This document shows, piece by piece, positions 12,103 through 24,031 of a stretch of DNA of 64,000 bases; positions within the stretch are counted from its first letter, which is position 1; each line of letters begins with the position of its first letter. The notes under the pieces were generated by a model. That model was not told the origin of the DNA. It searched no databases and worked only from the letters and a program-made list of their open reading frames with translations. This DNA comes from Diphasiastrum complanatum. Taxonomy: Eukaryota; Streptophyta; Lycopodiopsida; Lycopodiales; Lycopodiaceae. The stretch is taken from NCBI GenBank assembly GCA_029204225.1, contig CM055102.1:51144626-51208625 (forward strand), in the 5' to 3' direction. Position numbers and translations under genes: made by a program.

Positions 12103-14012
12103 CAAATCCAAGCCAATAGCAATAATATTGGAATTAAAGCTAGTAGCAAGAAAAATACAAAACATTCAAGATAGCATATTCATAAGAAGTGAAAGACATG
12201 AAGATCTCCATGAAACACTTGAAACCACCATTAAATTTTTGAATAGTGATTTTTTCCTTATATTCTTGAGCATCAAAATGGTCTCATTGTTCATAAAACT
12301 GTTTGTTGTGGAACTTGTGGATCCAACACTTCCTTTTCAAGTTCATCTCTAGCATTCAACATGATTTTATAGCACATATTTTCCCTTATCAAGAATTCTA
12401 GCTTGGCCCATATCAACTCCTCAAGAATCATGAGGAGAATATGCTATCAACAATTCTAGTTTGGCCCATATCAACTCTTCAAGAATCCTGAGGAGAATAT
12501 GTTATATTTTATGAAGGAGGTGTTAATTGTGATGATGTAAATGTTTCATTAAGTCTCTGATCGGAAGCTAAAATTTTATCCTGGTTGCAAGGTAGGTTAG
12601 CAAATTGTCTCATCCATTCATCCTCATTTGCTTAGGATTAAATCTTGCGTAACTTGACATTATTCTCTCATGACTACATGTTAGTTCAAAATCTATGGTT
12701 TTTCCAGCATTCTTCTGTAGCCAAATTATCTTAAGGTGGAGTGCTCGTCAAAATTTTAAAAGGACTATAAAAAATTTAAAATTTAATGGCAAAATTTGTT
12801 TACACATATGCCTTTGAGCCACCCAAGTGCTCACATAAAATATTTTGGATAGTAAGAAGTAACAAAATAAAATAAATTGAAAAATAAAAACTTGATGGAC
12901 ATTGGGCTTGGGCTTGGACTGGCACGCGGAACTGGGTCATTGCACATGATGACGTCAACAAGAGCCAGGAGGAAAGGCCAGATGAAAAGAAACATAAAAA
13001 GAGGGCGCAAGGGTCTCGTGTGAGCGACGCAAAAAAGGAGGTGAATTGCAAAGAAAGGGGGCCATGTGGAAGAGAAGAAAAGGTGCGGGAGGAAAGGAAA
13101 AAAAAATGCCCAACTCAAAATGATCGTCTTCGAGCGAGAGTTCAGACGAAATTTTTTTTTTTTATTAAATGCAATGCTTGCACATGTGGGTGTGGCCAAA
13201 CACTCACACGTGTGGGCAAATATTTTTCTTTTAAATGAAATATAATTAAAAATAAAAAATATATATTTAAAAATAAAAACAACAAGCCGCCGCCATTGCC
13301 AATTTGGAAAGCCATGTCAACAAACCTTTTTTTTATAAAAAATTTCAAAATGAAGGGCATGAAAAACATCTGCAAACAAACAAAACTTCAAGATTGAAAG
13401 GCTAAAGTGCTTCTCTCCTAAAAATCTTTCCAATATTCTTGAATCCACATGGTTTACTAGAATCTTCATATCTTTGCCCAATCTTGTTAAAATTGGTTTA
13501 GATTCAAGCTTAGATAGAAATCTACAAATCTACAAAATTACCATTAAAAATTTGACCAAAAGTACAGCAAAAAATAGAGAAAAATAGACAACAAGAACTA
13601 TAGCTAACCAAAATTGAAATGAATTTACTAAAATGGCCATAACTTGGTCATTACAGTTCCAAGTCAAAAAAAAAAAAAAATTAGTACCTCCCAGAAGCTA
13701 AGAAGAAGGCCCACTGATCCAAAACAAGAATTCATACAAAAAACAAAGATTAATAGGTACAAAATTGAATCAAAACATTTTGGAAATTTCAAAAGTTGAA
13801 AACTAGCAAAAAGAATCCCACAAATACAAATGACTCTTCAAATCTAATAAAATTCACATAAGATAACTCATGGATCTTAGGCTCTAATACCAATAATTTC
13901 ATTTGCCAAATCCAAGCCAATAGCAATAATATTGAAGCTAGTAGCAAGAGAAATGCAAAGCATTCAAGATAGCATATACATAAGAAACAAATGACACAAA
14001 GATCTCCATGGG
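12103..14012 (-). repeat. Pair of about 110-bp direct repeats with an antisense primer-site motif between them
   Basis: A segment at 12103-12213 (AAATCCAAGCCAATAGCAAT, then CATTCAAGATAGCATAT, GATCTCCATG) recurs at 13910-14012 with scattered changes. Directly left of the second copy, GGCTCTAATACCA (13880-13892) is the reverse complement of a tRNA-Met primer site with one mismatch. This arrangement suggests a small minus-strand LTR element (short terminal repeats, about 1.7-kb interior) inserted in a copia gag. Neither TG/CA ends nor target duplication could be fixed, so this is tentative. The interior 12216-13879 shows no retroelement domain. Confidence 0.45.
12388..12503. repeat. 58-bp tandem direct repeat, two units
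   Basis: The two units both contain AATTCTAG, TTGGCCCATATCAACTC, TCAAGAATC and GAGGAGAATATG with few differences. The offset is 58 bases. Confidence 0.8.
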
Positions 14013-14013
14013 A

Positions 14014-14339
14014 TCACATGAGCAGATGTAACTTAGTAGTTACATCTCTCACATCATATAGTGAGCTCAGGATGTCCCAAACTTCTTTCGAAGTTTTAGC
14101 TTCAGCTATGTGGCCAATTTGAGTATTTGATATATTGAGGATAATAAACGCGAAAGCTTTACCATCCTTCGATTTCCATTTTGAGTCTTTTGTGTCGACT
14201 TCAAGTTTCACTTCGATACATGTAACAACATCTCACAACCCGTTGGCGATTAGCAAGGTCTTCATCTTGAATTTCCATAAATGATAATTGGATCATTCAG
14301 CTTGTTTGCAATAAGACCGGCTCTACTTTGAGAATCCAT
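14014..14339 (-). pseudogene. Copia gag N-terminal fragment
   Basis: Read from 14339 leftwards, the protein starts MDSQSRAGLIANKLND and continues, after a one-base frameshift, with YHLWKFKMKTLLIANGL. Then come a stop, EVKLEVDTKDSKWKSKDGKA and SKEVWDILSSLYDV. This is the UBN2-type gag of copia elements. It ends abruptly where the repeat at 13910-14012 begins, consistent with interruption by that insertion. Confidence 0.8.
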
Positions 14340-14592
14340 CTGGAACTTTAGATTGTCGTCGTTAAGAGAGATACCGTGTTGTGCTACAATTGGAAATTAA
14401 TTATGAAATATTTCTAGGACTTCTCAAGCATATTTTGTTTGTGAAAGCTTGATATGGGGCACATATTTCATAATTGTTTCATACCATTTAGGCACTTTCA
14501 ACTCAAGTGATACACTTCTTGGTGAGTAGCATCTCAAGGAGTGTCCAAGTACAATCTCTTGCTTCCCACAGGTTTCTCCTTCCTAGCACCAA

Positions 14593-15110
14593 TCAACAAG
14601 TATCTCTCCCTTGGCTCTTGGATGGGTGGAGTTTGATCATGATTCTCTTCTTGGACTTGATCCTCATGATCAATTTTTTGTGGAGTAGTATCTCTTCTTC
14701 TAAGATCGTAGGAAACCTCTTAATGTCACTATCACCTTTAGCATGATCATCTTCATCAAATCTATGCATCTTGTGAAAAGTCACATCCTTACTAATGTGG
14801 ATATTATGCATCCTAGATCAATGCACATGTAATCCTTAGTCTTCTCATCATACCCAACAAAGATGAACTTAATAAACTTTGCTACAATTTTGTTTCACTC
14901 CTCGTTGGCATGTGCACATAAGCTTTGCACCCAAAAATATGAAACTTGTCAATCTTTGGCTTCATTCCCATGATTGCCTCTTTGTCAGTCACATTGGGAA
15001 CCACAGTTGTAGGACTCCTGTTTTGCAAGAAAGTTGTCGCATTACACGCCTTTGTCCAATAGAAGTTTGGTAACCCATTTGCTTCATCATTGGGCATGCG
15101 CTCTCCACAA
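14593..15110 (-). pseudogene. Copia integrase C-terminus and integrase-RT linker fragment
   Basis: Read from 15097 leftwards: NGLPNFYWTKACNATTFLQN, SPTTVVPNVT, DKFHIFGCKAYVHMP, then in other frames KFIKFIFVGYDEKTKDY and NIHISKDVTFHKM. These are the copia integrase C-terminus and the linker to RT. RT itself is missing. The gag scrap at 14014-14339 lies downstream rather than upstream of it, so the locus is rearranged or two copies are joined. Confidence 0.8.
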
Positions 15111-15299
15111 TGGTGCGGTTTTTCCTTTAACTACCCCATTGCTATGCAGTGTGTGCACTTGAGTGAATTGTCTCTTGATTATCTGCTCCTTGCAAAATCA
15201 CTTGATTTGTATTTCCCCCCTCTATATGAGCTTAGTGGAAAAATAGCAAATTCTAGCTTGGTTGTATGTAATTGTTGATGCACTTTGAAATCCACACTT

Positions 15300-16910
15300 G
15301 CGAATCCATGCTGTCACATGTGAAGTCTATTCTAGATAATTTATTTCTCATTCATAGGGTTAGTTAGATTTGTTTGGTCATGATTCCGAAATTGTAGGAC
15401 CAAACTCCTCAAATCATGGAGGTGGTTGATCAACCTAACTGTCAAATTAGCAAAACTCTAGAGTTAGGTTAGATTGACATATTAGGACAAGAAATGTCAA
15501 TTAGTCTCCTTATTACATGCTAGATTTTCACCTAACTTGAGAGGAGAAGAGCCCCTATTGTACATACAATCTATCATTCCATAGTGAGGAGATAATTTTT
15601 TGAGAGCACATTGGTAATCTCGAATTTTTTACACATTTGTCTTGAGTTTTTGTGAATGCTTTGCTATATAAACTTGATTACACTTAATCTCTGATAACAT
15701 GTCATACTAGAGGCCATACTAGACATGTGTCGGAATTCCATATTTGATCAATGCTTTTGATTGCTCTTGATTGTGGGATCCAATATTGCTTTTCTAGATC
15801 TAGTAATCACCTCTTGAAAGAGGTAGTCTCTTGTACATCAACCAAAAAAACATGGAATTCACTAAAATCAATTTATGAATCTAATAATACTTCTAGAGTT
15901 CTCATGATTAGAAACCAAATTTTGAAAAACATGAGAAATAGTAGTGAAAGTGTACAAAATTATGTGCTTAGGATTAAGTCTCTCAACAAAGGAGAATCAA
16001 CCTTCAAGATCAAAGGTGAAAGGCAAGAAGGACAAATCCAAGTACAAGTGCTTTTTTTGTGAAAAGAAGCAACATTGCACATTTAAGAGGAGGAGGATGA
16101 AGAAGAATCATCCTTGATGACATCTACCTCGTCACCATCATCCAAAACCAACACAAGTGAAGCTTCATGGATTGAATGTCCTTTATGTACCTTCAATCAC
16201 TAAATACTTGTCAAGTGTTGGCCAATTAATGGATAATGGCCTAGCTATACAATTTAAGCATGGAGTTTGTTCCATCTTAAGAATGATAATTGCATAGCAA
16301 AAGGATTTAAACAAGGTATATTGTTTAAATTAAATACTAATGTGGCTATGGAGAGTGTGAACTTGGAAAAGAAGGAAATCACCCAAGTGGAGCTATGGCA
16401 CAAAAGGTTGGGCCACCCCAACTTCAAGGAAATGGAATCAATGTGTGCAAAGGAGCTTGCACTCGACCTCCCCAAGAAATTGTCAAAATGTGGGAAGCTT
16501 TGTGAGGCTTGTAGCCTCTCAAATTCTCATAAACTTCCTTTATCAAGATCTACCACTCCTCTTGAAGTACATACATTTGGATGTGCATAGCTTCTCAAAT
16601 GAATCAAATGGCCTCTTGTGTCACATTGGAAGATGGCCAAAAGAGTCCTAAAATACATCTCATCAACTAGGAATTTTTGGCATACTCTACAACGGGACTA
16701 TTTTTTGCTTAAGAGCCTATAGTGACTCGGATTTTGCAAGTGACAAAGTGGATCAAAAATCTACAAGTGCATTTGCTACATTCCTTTGTGATGGAGTAGT
16801 ATCATACATTTCTGAAAAGCAAGATAATATTTCATTGTCTTCAACAGGTGATAGAATAAGTGTGCAAGTTGGTGGATTCTCCCAATTTCAATTTGCATGT
16901 TGCTAAGATC
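15300..16910 (+). mobile_element. Decayed copia element related to the nested one at 584-5128
   Basis: 15300-15780 resembles a diverged copy of the 690-bp LTR (shared CTCCTTATTACATGCT, CCATAGTGAG, ATCAATGCTTTTGATTG). Then follow gag pieces (SLKSIYESNNTSRVLM, near 15860), a knuckle remnant near 16040 and NVLYVPSITK. The pre-integrase motif ELWHKRLGHPNFKEM lies near 16390, and RNase H scraps (RAYSDSDFASDKVDQKST, near 16710-16765) follow. The protease, integrase core and RT are deleted. It retains the segment lost from the younger relative, so it shows what that element once had. Confidence 0.75.
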
Positions 16911-17645
16911 CATGTCTCTCTTAAGTGTTTGTTTGACTTCTGATCAAATAGCCTGCTTGAAGTGCGCCCTACTACAGATTTTTTGCTTCTCTGATCTCAC
17001 ACGTGTGAAGCCTAGGTGGCAGGCTGATATAACAAGTGTCTTGATCACTAGGTCTCCCTCACTTCTGAGCTTTACAGCACCTAATTTGGTGTCATATAGC
17101 CAAAGATATGGTTGTCTGAAGTTTTGCTATTTTGTGAATAAAATTGGCAAAATTTGCAATTGTGTTGATTGCATGCTAGTCAATTTCCTAAATTTGTGGT
17201 ACTGTGCTTTCATGGATTGATTGTATGTTGATTCTCATAATAATTATGACATCTTAAGGGATTCACAATTGTTTTGAGTGGTTATACGCATGTGCTCTGA
17301 CAGTTAGGACACAAATCACTATAAGTGGTTGACAATTTCCATAAAACTGAAATTTACGTAAAATTTCGTAAAGTCAAAAAAAAGATAGTTAATGTCGCGT
17401 GTCATGCATGCTTGATAGACATTAATTTAGTAAGATTAGGATTGAACAGTGAATCGTTTTTCGATTTCAATTGCCTAAATACTGACAGTGTTTTTGACGA
17501 ATTTTTAACTTACCTTAAGAAAAAATTTAAAATTAAAACTCTGAAAATTCAAATTTTCAGTTTTTTTTTCGAGTTTCTTGAATTATCTATGAAATGTACT
17601 AAAATTGGTGAAATTAATTTAAGTAATTTTCAAAAATAAATAAAT
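16911..17645. other. Non-coding stretch upstream of a gypsy gag
   Basis: No gene was seen. By position it should hold the leader and possibly the 5' LTR of the gypsy element that follows, but no LTR ends or primer site could be identified. Confidence 0.4.
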
Positions 17646-17649
17646 CGAG

Positions 17650-18540
17650 ATGGCCGAAGAAACTGCAAATCAAGCTACAAATCCAAGTGCACCATCTTAT
17701 ATGGTGATTTGCCAGCAGTTGAGTATGGCACTCAATGATATGAATAATCGAAATAATCTGAGAGATCAACAAATGGAAATTCTTCTGAACCAGGTCAAAT
17801 TGTTGTCTTCGCCCAATCTCGATTTTCAACCGAAGACTTACTCGGAAGAGAAGAAGGAGAAGAAACCGGAAGTCGTCAAAGACTGGATCGTTAGGTGGAG
17901 CAGTTACTTCAACCTGTATGGAGCGCCAAATTGAGAAGAAAATTGAAAGTTTTGTGTTGTTCTTACGTGGCAAAACGTCATCATCGTGGTGGCGAGATGT
18001 ACTGGTGAAGCCTACTACCTGGGATGTTTTTGCGAAAGTCTCTAAAAAAGCTTTCGTGATTACGGATGACGTTGACTACTACCTAAGATTTTTGAGCTGC
18101 AAAATGAGTACTAAGTGCTTGGACTCCTATATCCAAGAATTCATGGACCTTTGGAACAAGGTGTCATCATTCGATGCAAAGTTGGCTCTATGGCAGTTTG
18201 TCCTAGGTTTGTCTGCCGACTATAAAAACGAATGCGGGCAAAATATGTTTCAAAGCCTCGAGGATGTGTTTCGGATTTCGAAAGCATATGATTCCATAGT
18301 GGTGGCATCCAAGAAGCAATTTGCGCAAATTCCAACCGCCTTGAAAACCAAGAAAGGGAAGAAGCATGGTCCAAACCAAGCAAAATATTTTGACGAAAAT
18401 CAAGCAGCATCGGAACCCAGGAAACCGAAGAGAAAGAAATTCAAGGAATCTATGTCCCGGGAAAAGGCTAAGATACAGAACTTATGTTTAGTCTATAAAA
18501 ATCCTGACATATGATATTTTGTCCGGAAAGGAAGAAAATG
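17650..18540 (+). pseudogene. Gypsy gag (two frames, degenerate knuckle)
   Basis: Gag starts MAEETANQATNPSAPSYMV at 17650. It changes frame near 17925 and continues FVLFLRGKTSSSWWRDVL, WDVFAKVSKKAF and SYIQEFMDLWNKV, the conserved retrotransposon gag core. A basic region follows. The zinc knuckle is corrupted: LCLVYKNPDI, a stop, then a remaining CPERKK. Confidence 0.85.
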
Positions 18541-19092
18541 TCGGCTCACATGATTGAGATCCCAGGGAGTAATGTTAAGACTTTGGAAATTAACCTGATA
18601 GATTGTGAGTGTGAATGTTCTTTCAATACTGTTTCTTTCTTGCCTAACGAACTTTTTTGTTCAACTGGCACAGTTAAAGATCAAGAAGTGAGTATTTTAT
18701 TGGACAATGGTTCTACTCATAATTTTATTAATTCTCGTCTTGTGCAGAAACTCAGCCTGAAAAGTGAAGCCAGCAATCATAGAAACAAGGTTTACTTAGC
18801 TTTAGGAGAGAAGTTAAAGACTTGGAACACAAAAGTTCCGAATCTCCCAGTGATGATACAGAGACATAGAGAATTAGTTAATTGTCATGTTTTAGACCTA
18901 GCCCGTACTGATTCAATTTTGGGATATGAATGGTTATTTAGTAAATCGTCTTCTCTTATAATTAATTTTGAGAAGCTCACTTTCAAGGAGGGTGGTAAGG
19001 TGGTTACTTTATTTGGCAGTAATTTTGTACGTCCGTCAGATAAGATCTCTATAGTTAATGATGATGGAAGCATAGGACTATTCACAGTATGA
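18511..19092 (+). pseudogene. Gypsy retropepsin-like protease domain
   Basis: The 193-codon frame contains ILLDNGSTHNFINSRLV (near 18695-18745), matching the plant gypsy protease motif but with DNG in place of the usual DDG. It also has SILGYEWLFSKSSSLIINF, the conserved block near the end of the domain. The N-terminus is the last part of gag. The frame stops at 19090 and the next recognisable sequence is already beyond the RT catalytic site, so the RT fingers and palm are deleted. Confidence 0.8.
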
Positions 19093-19149
19093 AGTTTTTT
19101 CGTTATTTGTTATTCCAGTTAGTCCAAGTGTGAATTCTTTAAGCAAGAT

Positions 19150-19860
19150 TTGCTTTACCTTGATCATAAGATCACTGTTAATGGGATGAAGATTGACAAG
19201 GATAAAATCAAGATTGTTATTGAGTGGCCAATTCTGAAAATTGTGAAGCAAGTTAAATCATTTTTAAGATTTTCAGTTTTCTTAAGAAGATTTATTGAGG
19301 ATTATGCTAAGGTAGCAGCTCCGCTCAATAATCTGACAAAAGGGATTGTTAATAAAAAGAAAAAGAGGAATCAATCTAGTCTGTCTATTGTTTGGAACAA
19401 AGAATTAAATCAGTGTCTTGAGAAACTTAAAAGTCTGGTTATTTCATCTCCCGTGTTACAGATTGCAAATCTAGACCTATCTTACGTCATGAGAACTAGC
19501 GCAAGTGATATTGCAATTGGAGCAGTTCTATTACAAATGGATAGGTCACTAGCGTTTGAAAGCAAAAAATTCATTGGTCCTCAATTGCGTTATACTACGT
19601 AGGAAAATGAGTTGTTTGCAGTAATCCATGCACTTAAAACCTGGTGTACTTGTATGGTAGTAAGTTTATAGTGTATACGGATCACCAGCCTCTTAAGTAT
19701 TTTTGCAATCAACATGATCCTCAGAGGAGGAAAGATCGATGGGCTAAATTGATGCAAGAATTCGATCACGAAATGCTTTACATAAGAGACAGCTCTAATC
19801 AGGTTCTAGATGCTCTTAGTCGGATCGGTGAATTGAACGAGTTGTCATTCACCCAAATTT
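19150..19860 (+). pseudogene. Gypsy RT C-terminus and RNase H
   Basis: Landmarks: LDHKITVNGMKIDKDKIK, RRFIEDYAKVAAPLNNLTKG, TSASDIAIGAVLLQMD (RNase H first acidic block), a stop at 19600, then YTDHQPLKYFCNQHDPQ and DALSRIGELNELSF. The segment with the YLDD or FLDD active site is missing. Confidence 0.82.
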
Positions 19861-19989
19861 CCACGGATCTATATCTTTTGCTGAGAGGAAAATATGAAAT
19901 AGATTTCTATTTTAGTCATATTTGGAATATTGTTCAGACCAAAAGAAATGTGGACAATATTGAATCGAATTCACAGGAGACTCAACTAA

Positions 19990-21148
19990 CAAAGAAAGAT
20001 AAGAAGATTGTGAAACAGTTCACCATTCGAAATAGATTGCTATTTCGGAATGGAAAAGTTTGTGTACATGGGGATGAGAAGCTCAAACGCAAGGTTTTAT
20101 TTGAATGTCATGACATATCATGTGCAGGACATCCCGATATACACATGACTCTGAACTTGGTTAAAAGGGAGCTTTATTGGCCAAAACTCAAACCATATGT
20201 CAAGTCATATGTGAGTAAAGGCAAGCCATGTCAACTAGAAAGGTTGAATGCCATAAGGTTGGTGGTTTGTTGCATCCGTTAGATATCTCTGATAAGAGAT
20301 GGGAAAGCATATCTATGGAGTTTGTACTTGGACTTTCAAAGAACCAACAACAAAATTATTCTATTTGGGTTGTAGTGGATCGGTTAACTAAGTTAGCTGC
20401 TTTTATACCAGTTAAGTCAACTATAAAGTCTTCTTGATTAGCCCAGATATTTGTTAAGAGATTATTTCGGTTGTATGATCTACCGAGTGACATTGTTAAT
20501 GATAGAGATCCTAAATTCACATGTCACTTCTGGTCAGCAATATTCCATAAACTGAAAACTTCCATGAGTTTAAGTTCTTATGATCATCTTGAATCAGATG
20601 GCCAGACAGAAAGGACAAATCAAACTAGGAAAGATATTTTGAGGACATATATTTCTCACAAGCAATCTCATTGGGAAGATTACATCTCACTGGTTGAGTT
20701 TGCATACAATAGTAGAAAACATTCTGCTACAGATTACAGTCTTTTATGCTTATGTAAGGTTTTCAACCTAGTATCTCCGATAAATGTGGAGACGAAGTCT
20801 GTTAAGATCCAGAAGGTTGCTGATTTCATGCATGATATGCAAGAGCTGTTGCAAGTGGCTAAGGATAGTATCCGTAGTGCTCAGGATAGAGCTAAACACT
20901 ATACTGATCTTAAGAGATCTCCAACAGATTTCAAAGTTCATGATTGGATATATCTTAGGAGGAAAGATCGTACTAAGGATGATGATTCGTGGGAGAGAGT
21001 TGATAGTATTAAAAAGAATTTTCTAAGTTCAGCTTCTGAGAACAAGAGCAGTTCAAGGGGAGAAGAATATTATGTCCATGACCAGTACATAGGATTCAGT
21101 ATACTCCTAGTCTTGGATACACGGTACTCCAGTGAAACAAGTTGTTAG
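19990..21148 (+). pseudogene. Gypsy integrase with chromodomain-like tail
   Basis: The zinc region reads ECHDISCAGHPDIHMTLNLV with a poor CxxC. The core reads WESISMEFVLGLS, where the usual D of MDF is E, then WVVVDRLTKLAAFIP and IVNDRDPKFTCHFW, then SDGQTERTNQ. The C-terminal part has DWIYLRRKDR and DDDSWERVD. Several frame changes occur (20230, 20437, 20760). The loss of the first catalytic aspartate and the stops mark it as dead. Confidence 0.82.
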
Positions 21149-21704
21149 TTATGCCACGTCATATTGGACATGACCCGAAAGTAACTAATATCCTTGTGAG
21201 GCCCAAAACACACTAAATGGAGTAGGTACAAGGTTTGGGACAGTATATGCATGTGTAGAATTATCAATAGCAATCTATGAATAGAGGATCCATGCATAGA
21301 GACTCTATTCTAGATGAATCTATGTATAGGAGAGTTGGGACCCCAAACTTAAGGAAGCCAAACTCGCCCTACTCCCTCACCTTTTCGTTGATTCATTACC
21401 AGGCTCTCACTCTACTTTCATGCTTACTATACCTTGGCTTGGGGTGAAGCTTCTAAAGTTGATTGGTTGCTTCTACTTGGTTGGGTGATTTCTCCATAAT
21501 GTGTTTTCCGTTGTGTCAAATGAAACAATAAGAGACAAATGACTAAAGAGAAGCATACATTCTGGCATGATATTGATCGCAATAAGAAGATAGATTGATT
21601 CAATAAGTAGCATGTACAAATCAGATGATGAGAGCACAAAGCAATCGCGTATGAAAACCGCATACTCTAAACTATCTCTGAGTAACTAAAAACTCTGTCT
21701 GATG

Positions 21705-22139
21705 CACTTTCGCTAGTAAGAAGTAAGCGCAAATAGCAATACTCTAATGGAGCTCTAAAACTTTTCTAGAGACTTATAGAAATCTTTAATGATCAGCTAT
21801 TTATACTAAAGCAGTTTAATGTCATCTTGGTATTATACATTGGAAGGCTTTAATTAGAGTTTGACGTATATTTGAGCTACTAGCAATACTCTTATTACTT
21901 CTTGCTAGCACTTTCACTAGTAAGAAGAGCTAATAGGAATACTTTAGTGGAGCTCTAAAACTTTTCTAAAGACTTATAAAAATCTTTAATGATCAGCTAT
22001 TTATACTAAAGCAATTTAAGCTCATCTTGGTATTACACATTGGAAGGCTTTTATTAGAGTTTTGAGATATATTCGAGCTACTAGCAATACTCTTGTTAGT
22101 GTATTGCTAAATATATCTCAAAACTCCAATGTGTAATAC
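21705..22139. repeat. About 195-bp direct repeat followed by an inverted repeat
   Basis: Units near 21705-21895 and 21905-22095 share GGAGCTCTAAAACTTTTCTA, AATCTTTAATGATCAGCTAT and TTATACTAAAGCA. The end of the second unit (TTACACATTGGA, GAGTTTTGAGATATATT, TAGCAATAC) is then inverted at 22097-22139 (GTATTGCTA, ATATATCTCAAAACTC, CAATGTGTAA). Confidence 0.8.
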
Positions 22140-22379
22140 CAGGATTAGTCATAAACTGACTTAAGGAACTGACTGCAACAGCTATGTCTCGTTTGGTACA
22201 GATCATCGCATACATAAGAGATCCTATTATCGAATGATAAGGATACTCACGCATCTCTTTGATCGTTTGATCAACATGTTGTGAATGTACCTTCAAACCA
22301 ACATTGATTCAACTCAGATTTTCCCAAATCTAACTATTGTCCTTGTCCGATAATTGCTATCACCTTGCTCTAATATCAA
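21705..22379 (-). pseudogene. Rearranged copia RNase H fragment with direct and inverted copies
   Basis: On the minus strand from 22296: HSQHVDQTIKEMREYPYHSI, GSLMYAMICTKRDIAVAVS, SQFMTNPGITHW, the copia RNase H lead-in, as in the element at 6038-6130. On the plus strand GITHWKAFIRVLRYIRATS is encoded near 22030-22085 and again, less well preserved, near 21830-21885. An antisense primer-site-like GCTCTAATATCAA lies at 22367-22379. The interior between primer site and RNase H is therefore deleted. Confidence 0.65.
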
Positions 22380-23371
22380 ATTGACAACCACAAAACCGAT
22401 TGATGCAATCACCGCAGTGTAACATCAAACATTTCGAGACAAGAACTCAAAAAATTGCTCTCCAAAAACTGTATATTCACATCGTCTATCCAAGTACAAT
22501 AAAGGCTAACTAAATAGCAACTACGGATTCGAGAAACATCCGTCCACTATCTAAAAACAAGAGAGAAAGTCAAATATGACAACCGTCATATATGTGCAAG
22601 TTAATTATTGCTCTTTTTAACTGGTGGCATGTTAGATACTCACATTAAGGGAACTATGTAAAATCTTCCAAGTCCACAATGCAATTTGATTGGTGGAAAT
22701 ATAATATCGCAATAGAATTATTTGAGTCATTATACTTAATTGTTCATGTTGATGAGAGTGAGATGGCAAACTCCTTCTTGTAGAGCACATAGTTTGTATC
22801 ATACGTGAAAGACATACATGTTGGCATGCGACCATGTTTGGAGATATTGATATTCTTTCAACATTAATCCAAGGGCAGTCATTCGTGAATCCATTGTCTA
22901 ATGCTATTAATTTCATGTCTTTATCATCAGTAGTATCAAATCAACAACAACAAGCCAATGACAATCCAAGAATAATTCACATACGAATTTGGTGTTTGGT
23001 GATACCAATTTCACTTGTTTATCAGCAATATCAAACCCCTCTACAATCAAGGAAAATGTTCTAAGAAATGGCACATGCCCAATTGGAACAATGCCACTTA
23101 AAATGTGTCACATAGGCCTCTGAAAAATCCCAAGACTTCCACAAGAATGTCAGAAATGCCACATCAACCATGTCAAGCATAGAGACATTTGTAATTGGTA
23201 AGTAACATCTTGGAGAGAGATTGGCACAAACTTACTTAAGTGCACTCATACGAGATAACTCGTGGTAGCGTTCGAGTGATTAAAGGCAAATAAAAAGCTC
23301 CCCTCTTGGGTTGGAGCACTCGTGAAAGAACAAAGTATTGGTTTCTAATTGGATAGTTCATAGTTCATACG
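22380..23371. other. Non-coding stretch, possibly decayed copia LTR
   Basis: It lies on the LTR side of the antisense primer-like site, so it may contain a minus-strand copia LTR, but no matching second LTR or TG/CA pair was found. No gene was seen. Confidence 0.35.
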
Positions 23372-23675
23372 CATAGTTGCATAGCATTTCTAGAAATGCG
23401 TTCAGAAACACGTTTCTGGATTTTACCAACGTTTCTCAAAAACTCTTTTTTTTTTTGTGGGCAATATGGGTATTAGATTAAAGCTTTAATTAAGGGCAAT
23501 ACATTTGTATAGGTTGCCGAATGTTTCGGGTACATGATGGTCCAATTTAGGTCCATTGACTCCTACTGAAGGGGTGAAAAAAAATTTATATTATGTTTTT
23601 TTTTGCCACGTTTCTGGTCCAAAAACATGTTTCTAGAAACGTGTTGGCCCAAAAACGCGTTTCTGGGCAACTATG
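23372..23675. mobile_element. hAT-like MITE with GAAACG palindromes (304 bp)
   Basis: The element starts CATAGTTGC and ends GCAACTATG. The subterminal tracts carry palindromic variants of AGAAACGCGTTTCT on both sides (CTAGAAATGCG, AGAAACACGTTTCTGG; right side GTTTCTAGAAACGTG, ACGCGTTTCT). The flanks TTCATACG and GCTCATAG only partly resemble each other, so the 8-bp duplication is uncertain here. The interior 23455-23578 is homologous to 48140-48255. Confidence 0.72.
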
Positions 23676-23909
23676 GCTCATAGTAGAGATCTTAGGTATT
23701 CTTGTGCACAGGTTCATTACATTTGTGAATAATTATTAAGTCATAAAATACTCTTACATAGCTTGACAAGTCTTCATTCTTATGTAATACTTCCATAAAG
23801 CATGCTATGTGTTATGTATGCTTTTTGGTATTCTCAACCTGTGGGATCACAAATAATAGTTGAACTTAGGTGGGAAACACAAATTCAAGAACGATATGGC
23901 GTGTATTCT

Positions 23910-24031
23910 GGAATGGGCAACACCATATCGAGTGGTATGGCCTATGTCATCTGGAGGCCCTGGCTATGAGCTCGCCAATGCCTCCTTACATAGGCCGTAC
24001 CAGGCAGAATGGGCCCAGAGCAGCCCATTCC
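23910..24031. repeat. Foldback with CATAGGCC and GAATGGGC arms
   Basis: GGTATGGCCTATGT (23934-23947) pairs with ACATAGGCCGTACC (23988-24001) with one mismatch. Outside them GGAATGGGC (23910-23918) pairs with GCCCATTCC (24023-24031). It is a compact GC-rich hairpin in AT-rich DNA and may be another short hAT-like or foldback element. Confidence 0.7.

Larger units (their letters stand above)
17650..21148 (+). mobile_element. Decayed Ty3/gypsy chromovirus, RT core deleted
   Basis: In order: gag (17650-18540), protease (18620-19090), C-terminal RT connection and RNase H (19150-19850), integrase zinc domain and core (20040-20750), and integrase C-terminus with the tail of a chromodomain-like motif (DDDSWERVDSIKKNF near 20980-21020). 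The order protease-RT-RNase H-integrase identifies gypsy, and the chromodomain-like end points to the chromovirus branch. Multiple frame changes and stops make it non-functional. LTR ends were not resolved on either side. Confidence 0.85.

Noticed and set aside
17650-21148. Endogenous pararetrovirus (caulimovirid)
   Set aside because: An integrase with zinc region and core follows RNase H and there is no movement protein, so these are gypsy retrotransposons.
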